DNA of 47,162 bases from Sperchopsis tessellata (GCA_033557685.1 JAWQRN010000041.1:1-47162), one strand, 5' to 3'; shown: positions 29,801 through 35,644, numbered from the stretch's first letter. The notes: a model not told the origin generated them from the letters alone. A program made the numbers and translations.

Positions 29801-31684
29801 AATTTACTTTTAGAATAAATATTTCCAATGTTTTGGGAACACCTTGTGTACTTGAAAAATATTTCTAAAATTAATATTGGCATATTTGGATGGAATATTG
29901 CAACACCATTTTGATTTGATTACCAGTTTTGTCACTGTAAGATGTAAAATGATAATTTAGACAATATATCATTTTAGCATTTATGAATTGTGTAAGTATC
30001 AATGTTTAATATTGTGATACATTTTTGCAGATGAGAAGAAATAGTGAAGAGTTCATAAGAAGAAAGCAAGAAATTCAATCGAGACATGGATATCGGAAGC
30101 ACACCGAATCGGAAAGTAGTGCAACAAGTCTTCGAAACACCAATGCTGCCTCAAAACAAATGTCACACTATTCGCCCCCTGTATCACGTCGTAATCCCTA
30201 CACCTTTAACATTCCCTCCACTTCGGTGTTTGCCGACCCTTCGAGCAGGTACAATCCAAACCGATATGATTTTTTATCTCGCAAAGACACTTTAAATCGT
30301 ATGGACTCTATAAATACTCGTGATATTAACACTAAAAATAATTCTTTCAGTCGTTATGATTCGTTAAGTAGAATAGACACGTTAAACCGGCAAGACGCTT
30401 TGAATAGATTAGAATCGTTGAATATAAAAGATAGTTTAAGTAGAGTTCAACGTAGGCACAGTGCAACTCAGCAGGATCTCAGCATGTCGAGGCGGAGTCC
30501 CAAGCCACAACGAAGAAATAGTTCCAGTAGATTCGATGACACTCTTCCAATACCCGTGCTTAAGGCACACTCTCCAGTAGCTAAGGAACTGAAGAACTCC
30601 GTCGCCGTCAGTTCCAGTAGACATACCTCTGATGCAGTCAGAAGACTTGAAGATAAGTGGCAGGTGCGTATAACAGAAAATAATTATTAAACTTTCAATA
30701 GAAATCAATAGTTTTAGTTAGAATTTCAAAATTCTGCGGGTATTTTATGACTCAATAGCTTAGTCCACTAAGTGTTCTAATTTCCATCTTCTGTAAAATT
30801 AATATAAAAGTAAATGTCACAGTCATTCCTCACATCACAAACAGCATTATTTTGTTGAAACTAGCCTAATTGCTGACTTTGGTTGTTGGATTGGTAGCCC
30901 ATTCTCTCATAGACACTATACTGTAAATTGGTTTTGGCAACTTTGTACTGAGCTTTTACAATTTGATAATCCATTTTAGTTTGCTGTCTACCACTAAACA
31001 CAAAAGTTTAATTGGTTCAGCTTTCAAAAGACTGCTCTCTATACCTCTTCGGATATCATTAAACAGGTTCTGCTTCTTTAAAATACACAATCATTAGTCT
31101 TCATAAATTTGCATCAATACTGGCTAAACAGATATCGACATCTTTAACTCATCTCAAAAAGATCATGTCTCATGTATCGTCTGCATGAATGTTAAAGTTA
31201 ATACAATAACACGTTAAATGCCAATTCGGTTTAGTATCAAATACTTGGGGGGTATCTCTCATCGTTTGGTACTAGCACTACCCTTTTTAACTAGTGAATC
31301 GAAATATGTTCTGGAATCAGAAAACTTGCCAACCTTATCCAGAGCTGCCATTCGAAGTTTTATTTTTCTTCAAATTTCATCTCAAGCTGTTTTTATTGAC
31401 ATTGTCTGAAATTCAATTTCTTTGAAAACACTGTATTTGATAGTTCAAAATTTTAAAGTTAATATTGTGTATAATAATGTTTAAATTTGTATTGTATTAT
31501 TTAGGTTCCTGCAGTTCAGAAGAACATCATTAACCATGGAGACCTTCTGCATGAAGGTCATGGTAGGAGTATTTTGACACAATTGGGTGCCATTAGGATG
31601 CAATTACAACAAGAGCAATTGAGAATGGATGAAACGTTAAGAAAACGTGGTATTTCACAATCTAAGGCTGTTGACTTTCATTAA
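2729..31684 (+). CDS. Cspp1: CSPP1-like centrosome and spindle pole protein gene (whole gene, spliced)
   Basis: Ten exons with clean GT-AG borders join in one frame to about 650 codons: 2729-2827, 4079-4219, 7377-7493, 17025-17189, 17252-17368, 23965-24181, 28963-29051, 29471-29665, 30031-30663 and 31505-31684, with a doubtful eleventh at about 23231-23329. The diagnostic block is LGLGEYEQRR with a basic, acidic helix after it (residues 148-174), which resembles the LPLG-EYE-K/R motif typical of vertebrate CSPP1. The N-terminus (KRHKKLISEDKKRLE) also resembles that family's start, and residues 316-380 are a highly charged coiled coil. CSPP1 is a microtubule-binding protein of centrosomes, spindle poles and ciliary bases. 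This version is shorter than vertebrate long forms. Identification rests on motif recognition, not a search; exon structure is more certain than the name. Confidence 0.72.
2828..4078 (+). other. CSPP1-like intron 1
   Basis: AT-rich intron without a recognised TE. It holds a run of 11 C at 3857-3867 and ends in a good pyrimidine tract plus CAG. Confidence 0.55.
4079..4219 (+). CDS. Cspp1: CSPP1-like exon 2
   Basis: Begins after TTTTTTTTCAG and ends at a GTATGA donor; 141 nt, phase 0 to 0 (residues 34-80). The peptide is acidic and serine-rich (SFDSGDEEKENVLSSPGK), probably a disordered linker. The in-frame joins to exons 1 and 3 support it. Confidence 0.68.
4220..5039 (+). other. CSPP1-like intron 2, 5' part
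   Basis: AT-rich intron sequence in which I see no coding, RNA or repeat feature before the LINE insertion at about 5040. Confidence 0.5.
5040..6760 (-). mobile_element. LINE (non-LTR retrotransposon) fragment, antisense in CSPP1-like intron 2
   Basis: Read on the minus strand, RT domain pieces appear in order: EYQSGFCINKSTIDQIFLLR and DFTGAYDSIGREPLYKAM (6279-6001), then MQILAYADDIDVVARTKR with the YADD active site (5949-5758), then LTYASESWIMTKSDGEM (5568-5245), a typical C-terminal region. The end at 5040-5240 (GGCTCTACAACCCAGGGTGG) resembles the 3' end of a common insect LINE. Frameshifts make it dead. The endonuclease and 5' end are missing. Confidence 0.85.
6761..7376 (+). other. CSPP1-like intron 2, 3' part
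   Basis: No feature beyond AT-rich intron sequence and the acceptor TTTTTAG at its end. Confidence 0.5.
7377..7493 (+). CDS. Cspp1: CSPP1-like exon 3
   Basis: 117 nt between TTTTTAG and GTAAGC, phase 0 to 0 (residues 81-119). The peptide includes DRLDLSFKEGTLEQEKQLF and ends PLTFRS. No named domain is recognised. It is supported by both splice sites and the frame. Confidence 0.68.
7494..8520 (+). other. CSPP1-like intron 3, 5' part
   Basis: AT-rich sequence with no recognisable gene or repeat. Confidence 0.5.
8525..10110 (+). mobile_element. LINE fragment (jockey/I-like RT with 3' end)
   Basis: Plus-strand pieces include SDIKNYRPIAILSNFGKVFE (about 8850-8910), the RT active site ELLFADDLKIYAQ (about 9303-9342), SKLEYGPNA (near 9600) and the C-terminal TSLSLLNIRVPSTNPRRGNS (about 9796-9856). 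The element ends in an A-rich tail of AAAATAAAATAAAAATAA type (about 10098-10117). Frames shift repeatedly, so it is inactive. Confidence 0.85.
10119..10160 (-). repeat. Type B repeat, truncated copy B4
   Basis: The minus strand of CATCTTCAGGTTTTCCGG plus its flank equals the 3' half of type B (AACACACCG-CATCTTCC-GGAAAACCTGAAGATG). It directly follows the LINE tail. Confidence 0.6.
10165..10310 (+). repeat. Type A repeat, copy A2 (nearly full length)
   Basis: Contains CCTGAAAATGTCCCTTGCAA, GGACGAAACATCGGCAC, CACGGTTTCCACCCGGAAAC and AACCGTGGAAGTCTATTACA. It is the most complete single type A copy and defines the length of about 145 bp. GCC before the core can pair with GGC after GAAACATC, as expected for helix I of a hammerhead fold. 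Confidence 0.75.
10318..10400 (-). repeat. Type B repeat, copy B5
   Basis: Minus-strand type B (TGTCTTGATAATG and GACGAAACATCCGC on the minus strand), head to head with copy B6. Confidence 0.7.
10460..10600 (+). repeat. Type B repeat, copy B6
   Basis: Diverged core (ATGGTGGATTGTGTAC-AAA-AGATCGGC), then CAAAAGCC-type sequence as AAAAGCCAACACACAG, CTCCCGAAAAACCTGAA and TGTGGCCGTGGAAGG. Together with B5 and A2 it repeats the composite seen at 115-522. Confidence 0.7.
10732..11145 (+). mobile_element. LINE RT fragment
   Basis: Plus-strand translation gives RVLHGSVLELIFIFLSYS (10856-10910), a degenerate form of the RT box GVPQGSVLGPILF, and then WEIRFPDENYVFLGLILDDS (near 11070-11130), which resembles the post-active-site YLGLxLDxxL motif. 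It is short and isolated. Confidence 0.6.
11146..11560 (+). other. Intron sequence, no feature recognised
   Basis: AT-rich stretch between a LINE remnant and a DDE transposase remnant. Nothing recognisable was found. Confidence 0.45.
11570..12290 (+). mobile_element. DDE transposase remnant of the DUF4817/DDE_3 insect family
   Basis: The plus strand reads TDEATFILHGVVYSENYRYC (11919-11978) and PHKVKVWVGIFGQRIGEPIL (about 12020-12082), then DVYYHHDES near 12158-12186. These match in order the DEATFH, VWxGI and HDGA-type blocks of mariner-like DDE transposases widespread in insects. A conserved D is visible in DEATF and another in the HHDES block. Stops and frameshifts interrupt it. Confidence 0.7.
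12291..13085 (+). other. Intron sequence, no feature recognised
   Basis: AT-rich stretch with no exon, repeat or RNA gene that I can support. Confidence 0.45.
13090..13670 (-). mobile_element. LINE RT C-terminal fragment, antisense
   Basis: The minus strand reads FKYLGSEIEGMGKMEGDVKS near 13436-13380 and RHLSRLDTDRLPRRIWDAKT near 13205-13145, a typical end of an insect LINE RT ORF. Upstream pieces (VRQEDV, GRRVNGNLLGAVKSIYNENN) lie between 13615 and 13530. Two or more frameshifts are present. Confidence 0.8.
13680..14430 (+). other. Intron sequence, no feature recognised
   Basis: AT-rich; no supported gene or repeat. Confidence 0.45.
14440..15540 (-). mobile_element. LINE fragment, antisense, with (ATT)n-type 3' end
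   Basis: The minus strand from 15536 reads an RT fragment with EDDNNLLVCGGDILYFQNES, where the position of the YADD box is degenerate, and WLRRSGLVLNINKTKAILLS, the following RT motif. It continues through LLGIHLDGRLIWHSQTEDLI near 15200-15140. The 3' end is at the ATAATAATAATTATAAAG run near 14445. It is decayed. Confidence 0.75.
15836..16560 (-). mobile_element. Penelope-like element fragment with GIY-YIG endonuclease
   Basis: The minus-strand ORF 16361-15987 reads KTVVYLLLYKSGKEYIGQTG, containing the paired Y-L...YIGQTG signature of the GIY-YIG nuclease, then RYKEHLHSIKY and a SSFASHV block with a conserved His. An overlapping minus frame (16546-16358) holds the preceding linker. PLEs encode an RT fused to such a nuclease; the RT is absent here. 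The 3' end, GTGACTGGTTTCGACC on the plus strand near 15870, is a typical PLE terminal motif. Confidence 0.82.
15869..15905 (-). ncRNA. Degenerate hammerhead-like fold at the PLE end
   Basis: On the minus strand CTTAAGA-T is followed by a GACC/GGTC helix with a TAGTGT loop, then GAAA and CCAGTC. It has the same layout as the intact fold at 43909-43955, but the conserved core G5 is changed to T and no helix I partner is visible. Probably inactive. Confidence 0.35.
16561..17024 (+). other. End of CSPP1-like intron 3
   Basis: AT-rich, with a short (TAAA)n run near 16945 and an acceptor ATTTTAG at 17018-17024. No other feature. Confidence 0.5.
17025..17189 (+). CDS. Cspp1: CSPP1-like exon 4, signature motif
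   Basis: 165 nt, phase 0 to 0 (residues 120-174). This is the most diagnostic exon: LGLGEYEQRR (148-157) followed by QFIQKQRKEDFRDHLTK. It resembles the repeated LPLG-EYE-(K/R)(K/R) plus RQDYRRYL-type block of vertebrate CSPP1. The donor GTATGG opens a 62-bp intron, the shortest in the gene. Confidence 0.75.
17252..17368 (+). CDS. Cspp1: CSPP1-like exon 5
   Basis: 117 nt between ATTTACAG and GTGAGT, phase 0 to 0 (residues 175-213). Serine-rich with SVQTDIQNVRNKL at the end; a VQTD-type motif also occurs in CSPP1 proteins. In-frame neighbours support it. Confidence 0.7.
17739..17925 (+). repeat. tRNA-derived SINE copy 1 (body without tRNA head)
   Basis: Carries AGAGGCGGCTGACTTTTTG, GTCTTCCGGTAGCGACATAA and CAATTCCAGTTGTAACACTG, shared with the copies at 41110 and 41453. 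The promoter-bearing head is missing here. Confidence 0.7.
17930..18590 (+). other. Intron sequence, no feature recognised
   Basis: AT-rich stretch between the SINE and the palindrome/minisatellite. Confidence 0.45.
18611..18652. repeat. 42-bp near-perfect palindrome
   Basis: Bases 18611-18631 and 18632-18652 are reverse complements with one mismatch and no spacer. The centre is TTCGAATAGTCGACTATTCG-AA. The arms end in GATAATC/GATTATC, and words of the palindrome (AATAGTCGA, GATTATC) recur in the neighbouring minisatellite. Confidence 0.9.
18668..18857 (+). repeat. 30-bp minisatellite, five full plus two partial units
   Basis: Units of exactly 30 bp start ATCAATAGTCGATTATCGG and end CCAATTTAAAA, at 18691, 18721, 18751, 18781 and 18811, with partial units on both sides. 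Because 30 is divisible by three, one plus-strand frame stays open as a LSANLKIN-type peptide repeat; I see no evidence that it is translated. Confidence 0.95.
18870..19235 (+). other. Intron sequence, no feature recognised
   Basis: No exon or known repeat. Confidence 0.4.
19240..19410 (-). mobile_element. Possible mariner transposase C-terminal remnant
   Basis: The minus strand reads EEYFIWMSKELRQLEKRWIK (about 19392-19333), resembling the C-terminal YF...GIxxLxxRWxKC end of mariner transposases. Only this short block is visible and it is decayed. Confidence 0.3.
19420..20240 (+). other. Intron sequence, no feature recognised
   Basis: Very AT-rich; nothing supported. Confidence 0.45.
20241..20432 (+). 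mobile_element. DUF4817-type helix-turn-helix of a DDE transposase (N-terminal fragment)
   Basis: ATG 20241 opens VQEKVDCVLWFSELKSTIPV, then RKFRNKYKKDPPHITLIRNW and RRFRETGSIHL. This is the DUF4817 helix-turn-helix common in insect mobile-element proteins, where it precedes a DDE domain. Coding similarity ends at about TVAV near 20432, with a GTAAGT directly after. The remnant at 11570-12290 represents the C-terminal part of the same kind of protein, so both may come from one TE family. Confidence 0.7.
20487..20889 (+). other. Intron sequence, no feature recognised
   Basis: Nothing supported. Confidence 0.4.
20898..21076. mobile_element. hAT-like MITE with 8-bp target duplication
   Basis: 179-bp non-coding element. 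The left end CATAGTTTCCCAAAC mirrors the right end (CATTGTTTCCCAAAG on the minus strand). CTTTAATG stands immediately left (20890-20897) and again one base after the right end (21078-21085), fitting an 8-bp hAT-type duplication. The single extra base is unexplained. Confidence 0.7.
21086..21335 (+). other. Intron sequence, no feature recognised
   Basis: Nothing supported. Confidence 0.4.
21340..22340 (+). pseudogene. Intronless coding-like block of unknown origin, frameshifted
   Basis: About 1 kb whose base composition is clearly richer in G and C than its flanks and which reads as protein on the plus strand in changing frames. The stretches are 21346-21417, opening MSAKVRIDCPFG; 21585-21860, a hydrophilic helix-like part with AQLVSELYDCRVRIELLDSQ; 21862-22071, including RMLMSGIGSGDVDDLM; and 22032-22337, including QMTGSSIYVRYDRAV and DSLGHDLLDIFMQMDYG. 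Successive frames fit one degraded ORF with at least two shifts plus a stop. I recognise no family. It could be an old TE gene, a retrocopy or an endogenous viral fragment. It is not a CSPP1 exon. Confidence 0.4.
22366..22570 (+). mobile_element. piggyBac-like transposase C-terminal remnant
   Basis: The plus frame reads YNHTMGGVDHVAQHLSL, matching the YN-MGGVD-x-DQ block typical of piggyBac/PGBD transposases, then a stop followed by KKRHKKYYKNIFFYL, which continues that family's C-terminal region. The in-frame stop shows it is dead. Confidence 0.75.
22765..22895 (+). repeat. Type B repeat, copy B7 (diverged)
   Basis: GCTCTTGATAATGTCCCCTG followed by a degenerate GAAAAGTTGAC core, AAACCAACATGCGGTTATC and CTACTGTGGCTGCGGAAGTC. 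The core GAAAC site is lost. Confidence 0.7.
23231..23329 (+). CDS. Cspp1: Doubtful CSPP1-like exon 6
   Basis: An open plus-strand frame (23090-23365) ends at a good donor GTT|GTAAGG (23330) in phase 0, which fits the next exon. The hydrophilic end (SHSTTIDGLNATIKSSIQNT) could be coding. The natural acceptor AATAG (23087) gives the wrong phase relative to exon 5 (phase 0). The only in-frame acceptors, before 23231 or 23249, are weak. Exon 5 also joins directly and in frame to exon 7. It may be an alternative or false exon. Confidence 0.3.
23366..23964 (+). other. CSPP1-like intron
   Basis: AT-rich intron ending TTTTAG; no other feature. Confidence 0.5.
23965..24181 (+). CDS. Cspp1: CSPP1-like exon 7
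   Basis: 217 nt between TTTTAG and GTAAGT, entering in phase 0 and leaving one base into a codon (residues 214-285). It reads VQYELHSYNPPEKELSPQAV, then SILSRIDQKLSSAHNSMYNS and RTESPR. Serine, asparagine and arginine rich, probably disordered. The split Asp codon is completed by AC at 28963, strong support for the splice. Confidence 0.7.
24182..24760 (+). other. CSPP1-like intron, no feature recognised
   Basis: AT-rich intron sequence. Confidence 0.5.
24762..24860 (+). repeat. Candidate PLE terminal-repeat fragment
   Basis: GTGCTGATGACGACTTAGTG followed by ACAGAAACACGG and TTTTGGCTTGCTCCATTTAC looks like a PLE terminal motif with a CTGATGA...GAAAC pair (24770 and 24791). The helix between them does not pair well, so it is at best a decayed member of the hammerhead-like group. 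Confidence 0.35.
25106..25144 (-). repeat. Type A repeat, copy A3 (partial)
   Basis: The minus strand reads CCTCTACACGGTTTCCACCC and GGAAACAACATTCAAAC, the central part of type A. It borders the inverted unit 25145-25534. Confidence 0.7.
25145..25534 (-). repeat. Unit U, inverted copy of 39583-39985
   Basis: The reverse complement of this segment matches 39583-39985 almost base for base (shared words include ATTGTTGTACACATTTTTTC, CTATTGGCATCAGTTTCTGC and CACAAACCAGTATATCAATT). It is flanked on both sides by type A sequence, so type A plus U forms a larger repeated element. Confidence 0.85.
25535..25634. repeat. 100-bp hairpin palindrome made of two type A ends
   Basis: Arms 25535-25582 and 25587-25634 (48 bp each) are reverse complements with one mismatch around a 4-bp spacer (GGGT). 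Each arm is the type A tail (CAACATTCATACAGATACTA, CCGTGGAAGTCTATTACA). The inner GTTTCC/GGAAAC pair is also internal to every normal type A copy. Confidence 0.93.
25640..25955 (-). mobile_element. LINE RT fragment, antisense
   Basis: The minus strand reads SGVPQGSILRPLLFLLFIND (about 25752-25693), the RT box before the active site, preceded by KCFLVFYESTTLNLSDCRLF. It is cut off close to the type A palindrome. Confidence 0.8.
26040..26820 (+). mobile_element. LINE RT fragment, decayed
   Basis: The plus strand shows LQESHLGPLLF (about 26189-26221), a decayed GVPQGSxLGPLLF box, and a following FLIYGNDLKTLKL (about 26262-26300) where the RT YADD has become YGND. The region to 26820 holds C-terminal pieces with YCTVVRKSQYLKYINRVERN. 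Confidence 0.65.
26822..28310 (+). mobile_element. LINE 3' half with RT domain and tail
   Basis: In order: VKITPIYKNGARDDLGNWRP, ISLLSPFSKVVEKIIK, KQFGF (ends 26996), FVLAVFIDLKKTFDTVNH (about 27072-27122), VGVPQGSVLGPILYLLYVHN (about 27249-27309), TYLTFADDTVLMFKAK with FADD (about 27335-27383), DYKYLGLIIDHKLNLDVHIN (27560-27624). It ends after TAAATAAATGG and an A-rich tail near 28290-28310. It is the best-preserved RT in the window but has several frameshifts and a stop after KQFGF. Confidence 0.9.
28315..28962 (+). other. CSPP1-like intron, no further feature
   Basis: AT-rich intron ending CTCATTTGCAG. Confidence 0.5.
28963..29051 (+). CDS. Cspp1: CSPP1-like exon 8
   Basis: 89 nt; the first two bases complete the Asp codon begun in exon 7, and it ends in phase 0 at GTGAGA (residues 286-315). 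It reads DRLMQDLKHTYVPSFMDGFS, then YQDKSDELQR. Confidence 0.7.
29052..29470 (+). other. CSPP1-like intron, no feature recognised
   Basis: Nothing beyond splice signals. Confidence 0.5.
29471..29665 (+). CDS. Cspp1: CSPP1-like exon 9, coiled coil
   Basis: 195 nt, phase 0 to 0 (residues 316-380). The peptide is almost entirely E, R, Q, K, L and M (KRELYQQELRMQIEEKRRLA, EEQERLEQDLENKRLEQQ), a strong coiled coil. CSPP1 proteins have such charged helices for oligomerisation or microtubule contact. Confidence 0.75.
29666..30030 (+). other. CSPP1-like intron, no feature recognised
   Basis: Ends ATTTTTGCAG. Confidence 0.5.
30031..30663 (+). CDS. Cspp1: CSPP1-like exon 10 with hexapeptide repeats
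   Basis: 633 nt, the largest exon, phase 0 to 0 (residues 381-591). The coiled coil continues briefly (RRKQEIQSRH). Then comes a disordered S/R/N-rich part with nine back-to-back hexapeptides at residues 464-517 of the form R-x-D-(S/T/A)-L-(N/S), such as RYDSLS, RIDTLN and RQDALN. After it are basic SRRSPKPQRRNSSSR and VRRLEDKW near the end. The repeats are unlike anything I associate with vertebrate CSPP1. Confidence 0.75.
30664..31504 (+). other. Last CSPP1-like intron
   Basis: AT-rich, no TE recognised, ends TTATTTAG. Confidence 0.5.
31505..31684 (+). CDS. Cspp1: CSPP1-like last exon (stop codon)
   Basis: 180 nt to TAA 31682-31684 (residues 592-650). It has a conserved-looking helix SILTQLGAIRMQLQQEQLRM, resembling the C-terminal LxQLxxxRxQLxxEQ helix I associate with CSPP1, and ends SQSKAVDFH. 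Confidence 0.75.
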   Translation, partial: VPAVQKNIINHGDLLHEGHGRSILTQLGAIRMQLQQEQLRMDETLRKRGISQSKAVDFH

Positions 31685-31780
31685 TAACGAAAACCGTTAT
31701 ACAAGTTCAAATAGTATTTTATATATTGTTAGATTTATATTTATATTTCTTGAATAGACATTATTAATTACTACGGTTGA

Positions 31781-31786
31781 AATAAA
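31781..31786 (+). promoter_or_regulatory. Polyadenylation signal of the CSPP1-like gene
   Basis: AATAAA 97 bases after the stop codon, in AT-rich 3' UTR followed by a T-rich stretch. No closer canonical AATAAA was seen. Confidence 0.7.
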
Positions 31787-31984
31787 TACTTATAAAAGTA
31801 TGGGTCTTTTATTTGAAAATGTTTCCTGAGGCTATCTCTAAAAATTCAGATTTAAAAGTAATATTTAGTTAGGTAAGTAGAATGTTTTTTTGGACACTAT
31901 TTAACAGATTTCTGCATTTACAGAGTAGGTTAGAAAAATGTATTTCTTAATACTAAAACATTACAATAAAACATAATTAGAAGA

Positions 31985-33060
31985 AAAGTTGATGGAGTGA
32001 TGTAGTGAGCTGCTGGGTCAGGGAATTATGAAATATATCAATAGTCTTTTGAATGGTGTGGTACAAGCTACACATTCAATGAATCTGAGAGTTCCTAATT
32101 GGTAATGTGCCTGGAAGTAGTTGAGAGAGCATATATGTTGAGAAGGGCCGAGAACTTGGATTTGTCTATGAGGTTGTTAAGCAATTTGTGAAGGAACTGA
32201 ATATGTAATATTTTCCGACAGCCATTAAGAGATGTTGTGTTGATAAACAGTTTGAGAAGAGTGACATTAGGGGATTTCTGTTCTGAGTAGATTTTGAATT
32301 TTTTAAGGAGTTGATATTTTAATATTTTTCTTTGCACTCAGCAATATATCATATTTTCCATATGACAGATGAGTACTGTAACATTGATCATATAAAAGCA
32401 CAAGAAAGAGTGGATATGACGTCAGATAAATATTTTGAAGATCTAATTATGAATCCTAGCATACAATTGGCTGAAAATAAAATTTCGATATTGTGCAAGT
32501 TTAATGTAAGGCCGTTACTAAACTTGATGCCTAACATAATGCTTGAGGAGGGAATCAAAAATATAGTAGGAAAATATTATGAGTTTGACTCAGAATATAT
32601 GTAATGACTGCATATTCAGATGTAACTGTTTTTAATCGCACCACCTGGTAAGTTTGTTCAGGTCAGCTTGTAGGGAAATACAATCATGATTTTTTGATAT
32701 GGTATGTTTTGGTGGACAGTGAAATAGATATGATGAGAAGAGGTCAGTTAAGGGTTTGGAGAATCCAAATTCTTAAGCTTATGGATAATAATTTGATGAT
32801 CAATACAATTCAAAGTTTTGGCAAAATCTATAAAAATTACGTCAACCCAACCCTGATTGTAATTAATAACTAATTATATTCATGGTAGTAGACTTTTGTC
32901 TCATGAAACCATGCTGATGTATAGATGTCTGATGAGAAATTTTATTTTAATGGGTAATCACTCTGATTTAATAACTTTAAAGTTGAATTTAACCATAGTC
33001 TGGCAAAACCATTAAATTATACGCAGTTTTAGTCAACTGGCCTAGTGATTGACTGGAACA
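31985..33060 (-). mobile_element. LINE RT and C-terminal part, antisense
   Basis: The minus strand in order: WVDVIFIDFAKTLNCIDHQI (about 32848-32789, the RT box with DFAKAFDCVDH), GIKFSNGLTLNLHNIEILFS and LGFIIRSSKYLSDVIS (about 32530-32410), LQYSSVIW, then FLHKLLNNLIDKSKFSALLN (about 32193-32134). Many shifts. The plus-strand reading at 32332-32604 is only its antisense shadow. Confidence 0.8.
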
Positions 33061-33252
33061 ACCAGAAAAAAAACAATCTAAAATAATCAGTATTTCTACC
33101 AAACGTAATAATAATATAGTGAAGATGGTGTGGCATTGTCATTGAGCATTGACTGCTTGAAGACAAAATATACAGTTTAGCAACAACTATTCGGTTTGCC
33201 AAAAAGAAAGTGCACAGTTTCGTTAACGATTGTTTATTTGCCAACAATTTCA

Positions 33253-33330
33253 AAATGGAAAATCAAAAGGGACATTTCCGTCATATTTTGCAATATTGCT
33301 GCCGAAAAGAGGAAAAAAGTTTCAAGTCAA
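33253..33330 (+). mobile_element. mariner transposase N-terminal remnant
   Basis: MENQKGHFRHILQYCCRKEE begins at an ATG (33253) and resembles the N-terminus of SETMAR/Mos1-type mariner transposases, then decays. It sits just upstream of a LINE. Confidence 0.6.
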
Positions 33331-33554
33331 AATTGCTCTGACAGAAAGTTCTGAATCTGGACCTGTCGCGCAGTTAAAATGCAAGATAAGTGTACGGGCG
33401 AGAAATAGAGTTACGTTATACATTTGGCGCGAAAATTTGGAGTGCATAATCGTTGAATCGCAATAACCCAAATAGGCATGTGGTGTTGATCGACGGGATT
33501 CGATTGCGCTCGGCTGTAAACAAGTGTCGAGGCCGACAGAGCAGGAGATTCTAA

Positions 33555-35640
33555 TTGGTGCGTGTCCCAAAGTATTTTAAAGGATGGCTGGTCAGGGAAA
33601 GAGGGAGGAGCTGGAGAGGAGGCCAGACAATCGGCCATAGTGAGATCTTTGAAAGGAGCAAACGAGTGATTAGATCCTCTGAAAATAAGAAAGATCAGGA
33701 TGCAGCAGCAAGTGCGAACCTGAAGCTGTTACGGGAAGAGGATCCGATGGTACAACAACATGTAGGGGGAATTAAAAGTGATGATGGTCAGGATGATGGG
33801 GGCCATGAAGAAGCTCTCAAAGGAAATCATTGAAATGAGGGATGCACAGAGAAAAATAAACAACTCAGAGAGGAAATAAGGACGAGAAAGGAAGAATGGA
33901 ATATTGAGGAGGTAAGATGACAAAAAGAATCCAAAAATTAGAGGAACATGCAGAAAGGCATGAGAAGGAAAAGCACAGAAACAATATTGCAATCAGGGGC
34001 CTGGAAATATCCAGCGAAGAACTAGAGAAACAAATAAAGAATTTCATTAAAAGTGATTTGTCTACAGAAGTAAATATCAAAACACATACTGTCTGAATAA
34101 GAATAGCAGCAGCATAGAAAGGAGAATAACAATAGTAAGGGTGGAAACATGGGAGGAAAAACAGCAGATAATGAGAAATAAAAATAAATTGATAGGGAGA
34201 AAAGTATACATTGATCACGACTTGACACATGGAGAAAGAGAGATTTAAGAAAAGATCAGAAAAATAGCCAGGGAACAAAAACAGGAGGGCAAGAGTACGC
34301 GAGTGGAATACAGAAAGATAATAATAAATGGCGAGATATTTCATTGGAGCAATGAGGAGGATGGGATAGTATCAGAGGAGCGCAGGACGCAAGCCTAAAA
34401 AAACTACAACAAGTAAATGGCGCTTATATGATAAAGGATTTGAAAAATACATGGAGCAGAAGGAATAGTACAAATATGTTTGGAACATGGAATGTAAGAG
34501 GATTAAATGGAAAAGAAGAAGAACTGGTAAAAGAGTTCGACAAATATAAATTGATGGAGACAAAGAAAAAGGGTCAAGGATATATCGAGTTGGGACGAGA
34601 TCAAATACTTATTTACTCGGAGATGAACGTTAAGTCATGGGCAAGTGGCTGGGTGGGAATTGTGATTTCCAAGGAAAATATGAAACTGGTTCAGTGATGG
34701 AACATGGTTTCAGAGAGACTTATGTCTGTAGAGTTGAAAATGAAGGATAGTGAAATTACATCTATCGTACTAATGTATGGTCCCAATGAGAATGAAACAG
34801 CAGAGGAAAAGGATGGATTTTGGGCTGAGTTACAGGCTCTGGTGGATATATGGAGGGGAGATATATATCTGATGGGATACTTTAATGCAAGAGTGGGCTA
34901 CGACAATAAAAACATCTAAAGAGTAATGGGAAAATATGGAGAGATGACAATGAATTGCAACGGGCGAAGGCTGATGGATTTCTGTATGGACAACGCTTTA
35001 TTTATAGTAAATATGTGCTACAAACATAAAAATACACACGTGTATACTAGGGAAGCAACAAGAAGAGGGGAAATGTCATTTATTGATTATATGCTAATAG
35101 ATAAAAACAAAGAAAATAATGGATGTAAGAGTAAAAAGAGGTACTGAGATTGGTAGTGATCACTATCTGCTGATGATGAGTGTGAAGGATAGATAACTGT
35201 ACAGTTAAAAAACATAGCACGGAAGTAAAGAAAAAGAAAAAAATTAGATCATAAAGACTCAATGATTACCAAGTTGGAATAATTTATCAACAGCTGATTG
35301 TGCAATATACAAATAACCTTGGAGAAAAAATATATACACAAGGTCTTGAAGAGGCTTGATACAACTTCAAGAATGTAATATTTAGGGCAACGAAGGAGGC
35401 ATGTGGAGTAAGGAGGGCAGTAGAAGGTAAAAAGCGGAGATCATGGTGGAACAAGGAAATAAAAGATGAAATCAAGAAAAAAATTAGTCTGGATAGAGAA
35501 AGAGAAAAGAGGAAACATATGCGGAATATAAAAGGCCAAGAACCAAAGTGAAACGCTTAGTAATACAGGAAAAACAAAATGAATGGAAGTTGAAATTGCA
35601 TTGATTTAACAAGAAAAAAATACACCCAGGAAGTTTAATA
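33555..35640 (+). mobile_element. LINE 5' half: ORF1 (coiled coil) plus endonuclease, RT missing
   Basis: ORF1 pieces run from about 33586 to 34400: basic start, a coiled coil (KRIQKLEEHAERHEKEK), an RRM-like block (HRNNIAIRGLEISSEELEKQ) and TIVRVETWEEKQQIMRNKNK. ORF2 starts with an apurinic-type endonuclease: MFGTWNVRGLNGKEEELVKE (34476), IVLMYGPNENETAEEKDGFW (34760 on), YLMGYFNARVGYD, FIDYMLIDKN and SDHYLLMMSV. A linker with RSWWNKEIKDEIKKK (35430-35480) follows. No RT is present after 35640, so it is truncated at the 3' side or rearranged. Confidence 0.82.
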
Positions 35641-35644
35641 ATAG

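Noticed and set aside
32332..32604. 90-codon plus-strand ORF that looks like a free-standing protein
   Set aside because: The minus strand over the same bases continues the RT C-terminal region of the LINE at 31985-33060, so the plus reading is an antisense shadow.
33865..34563. Long minus-strand ORFs rich in Phe, Leu and Ser (159 codons and others)
   Set aside because: They are antisense to the A- and G-rich ORF1 coiled coil of the LINE at 33555-35640, which automatically yields such hydrophobic frames.
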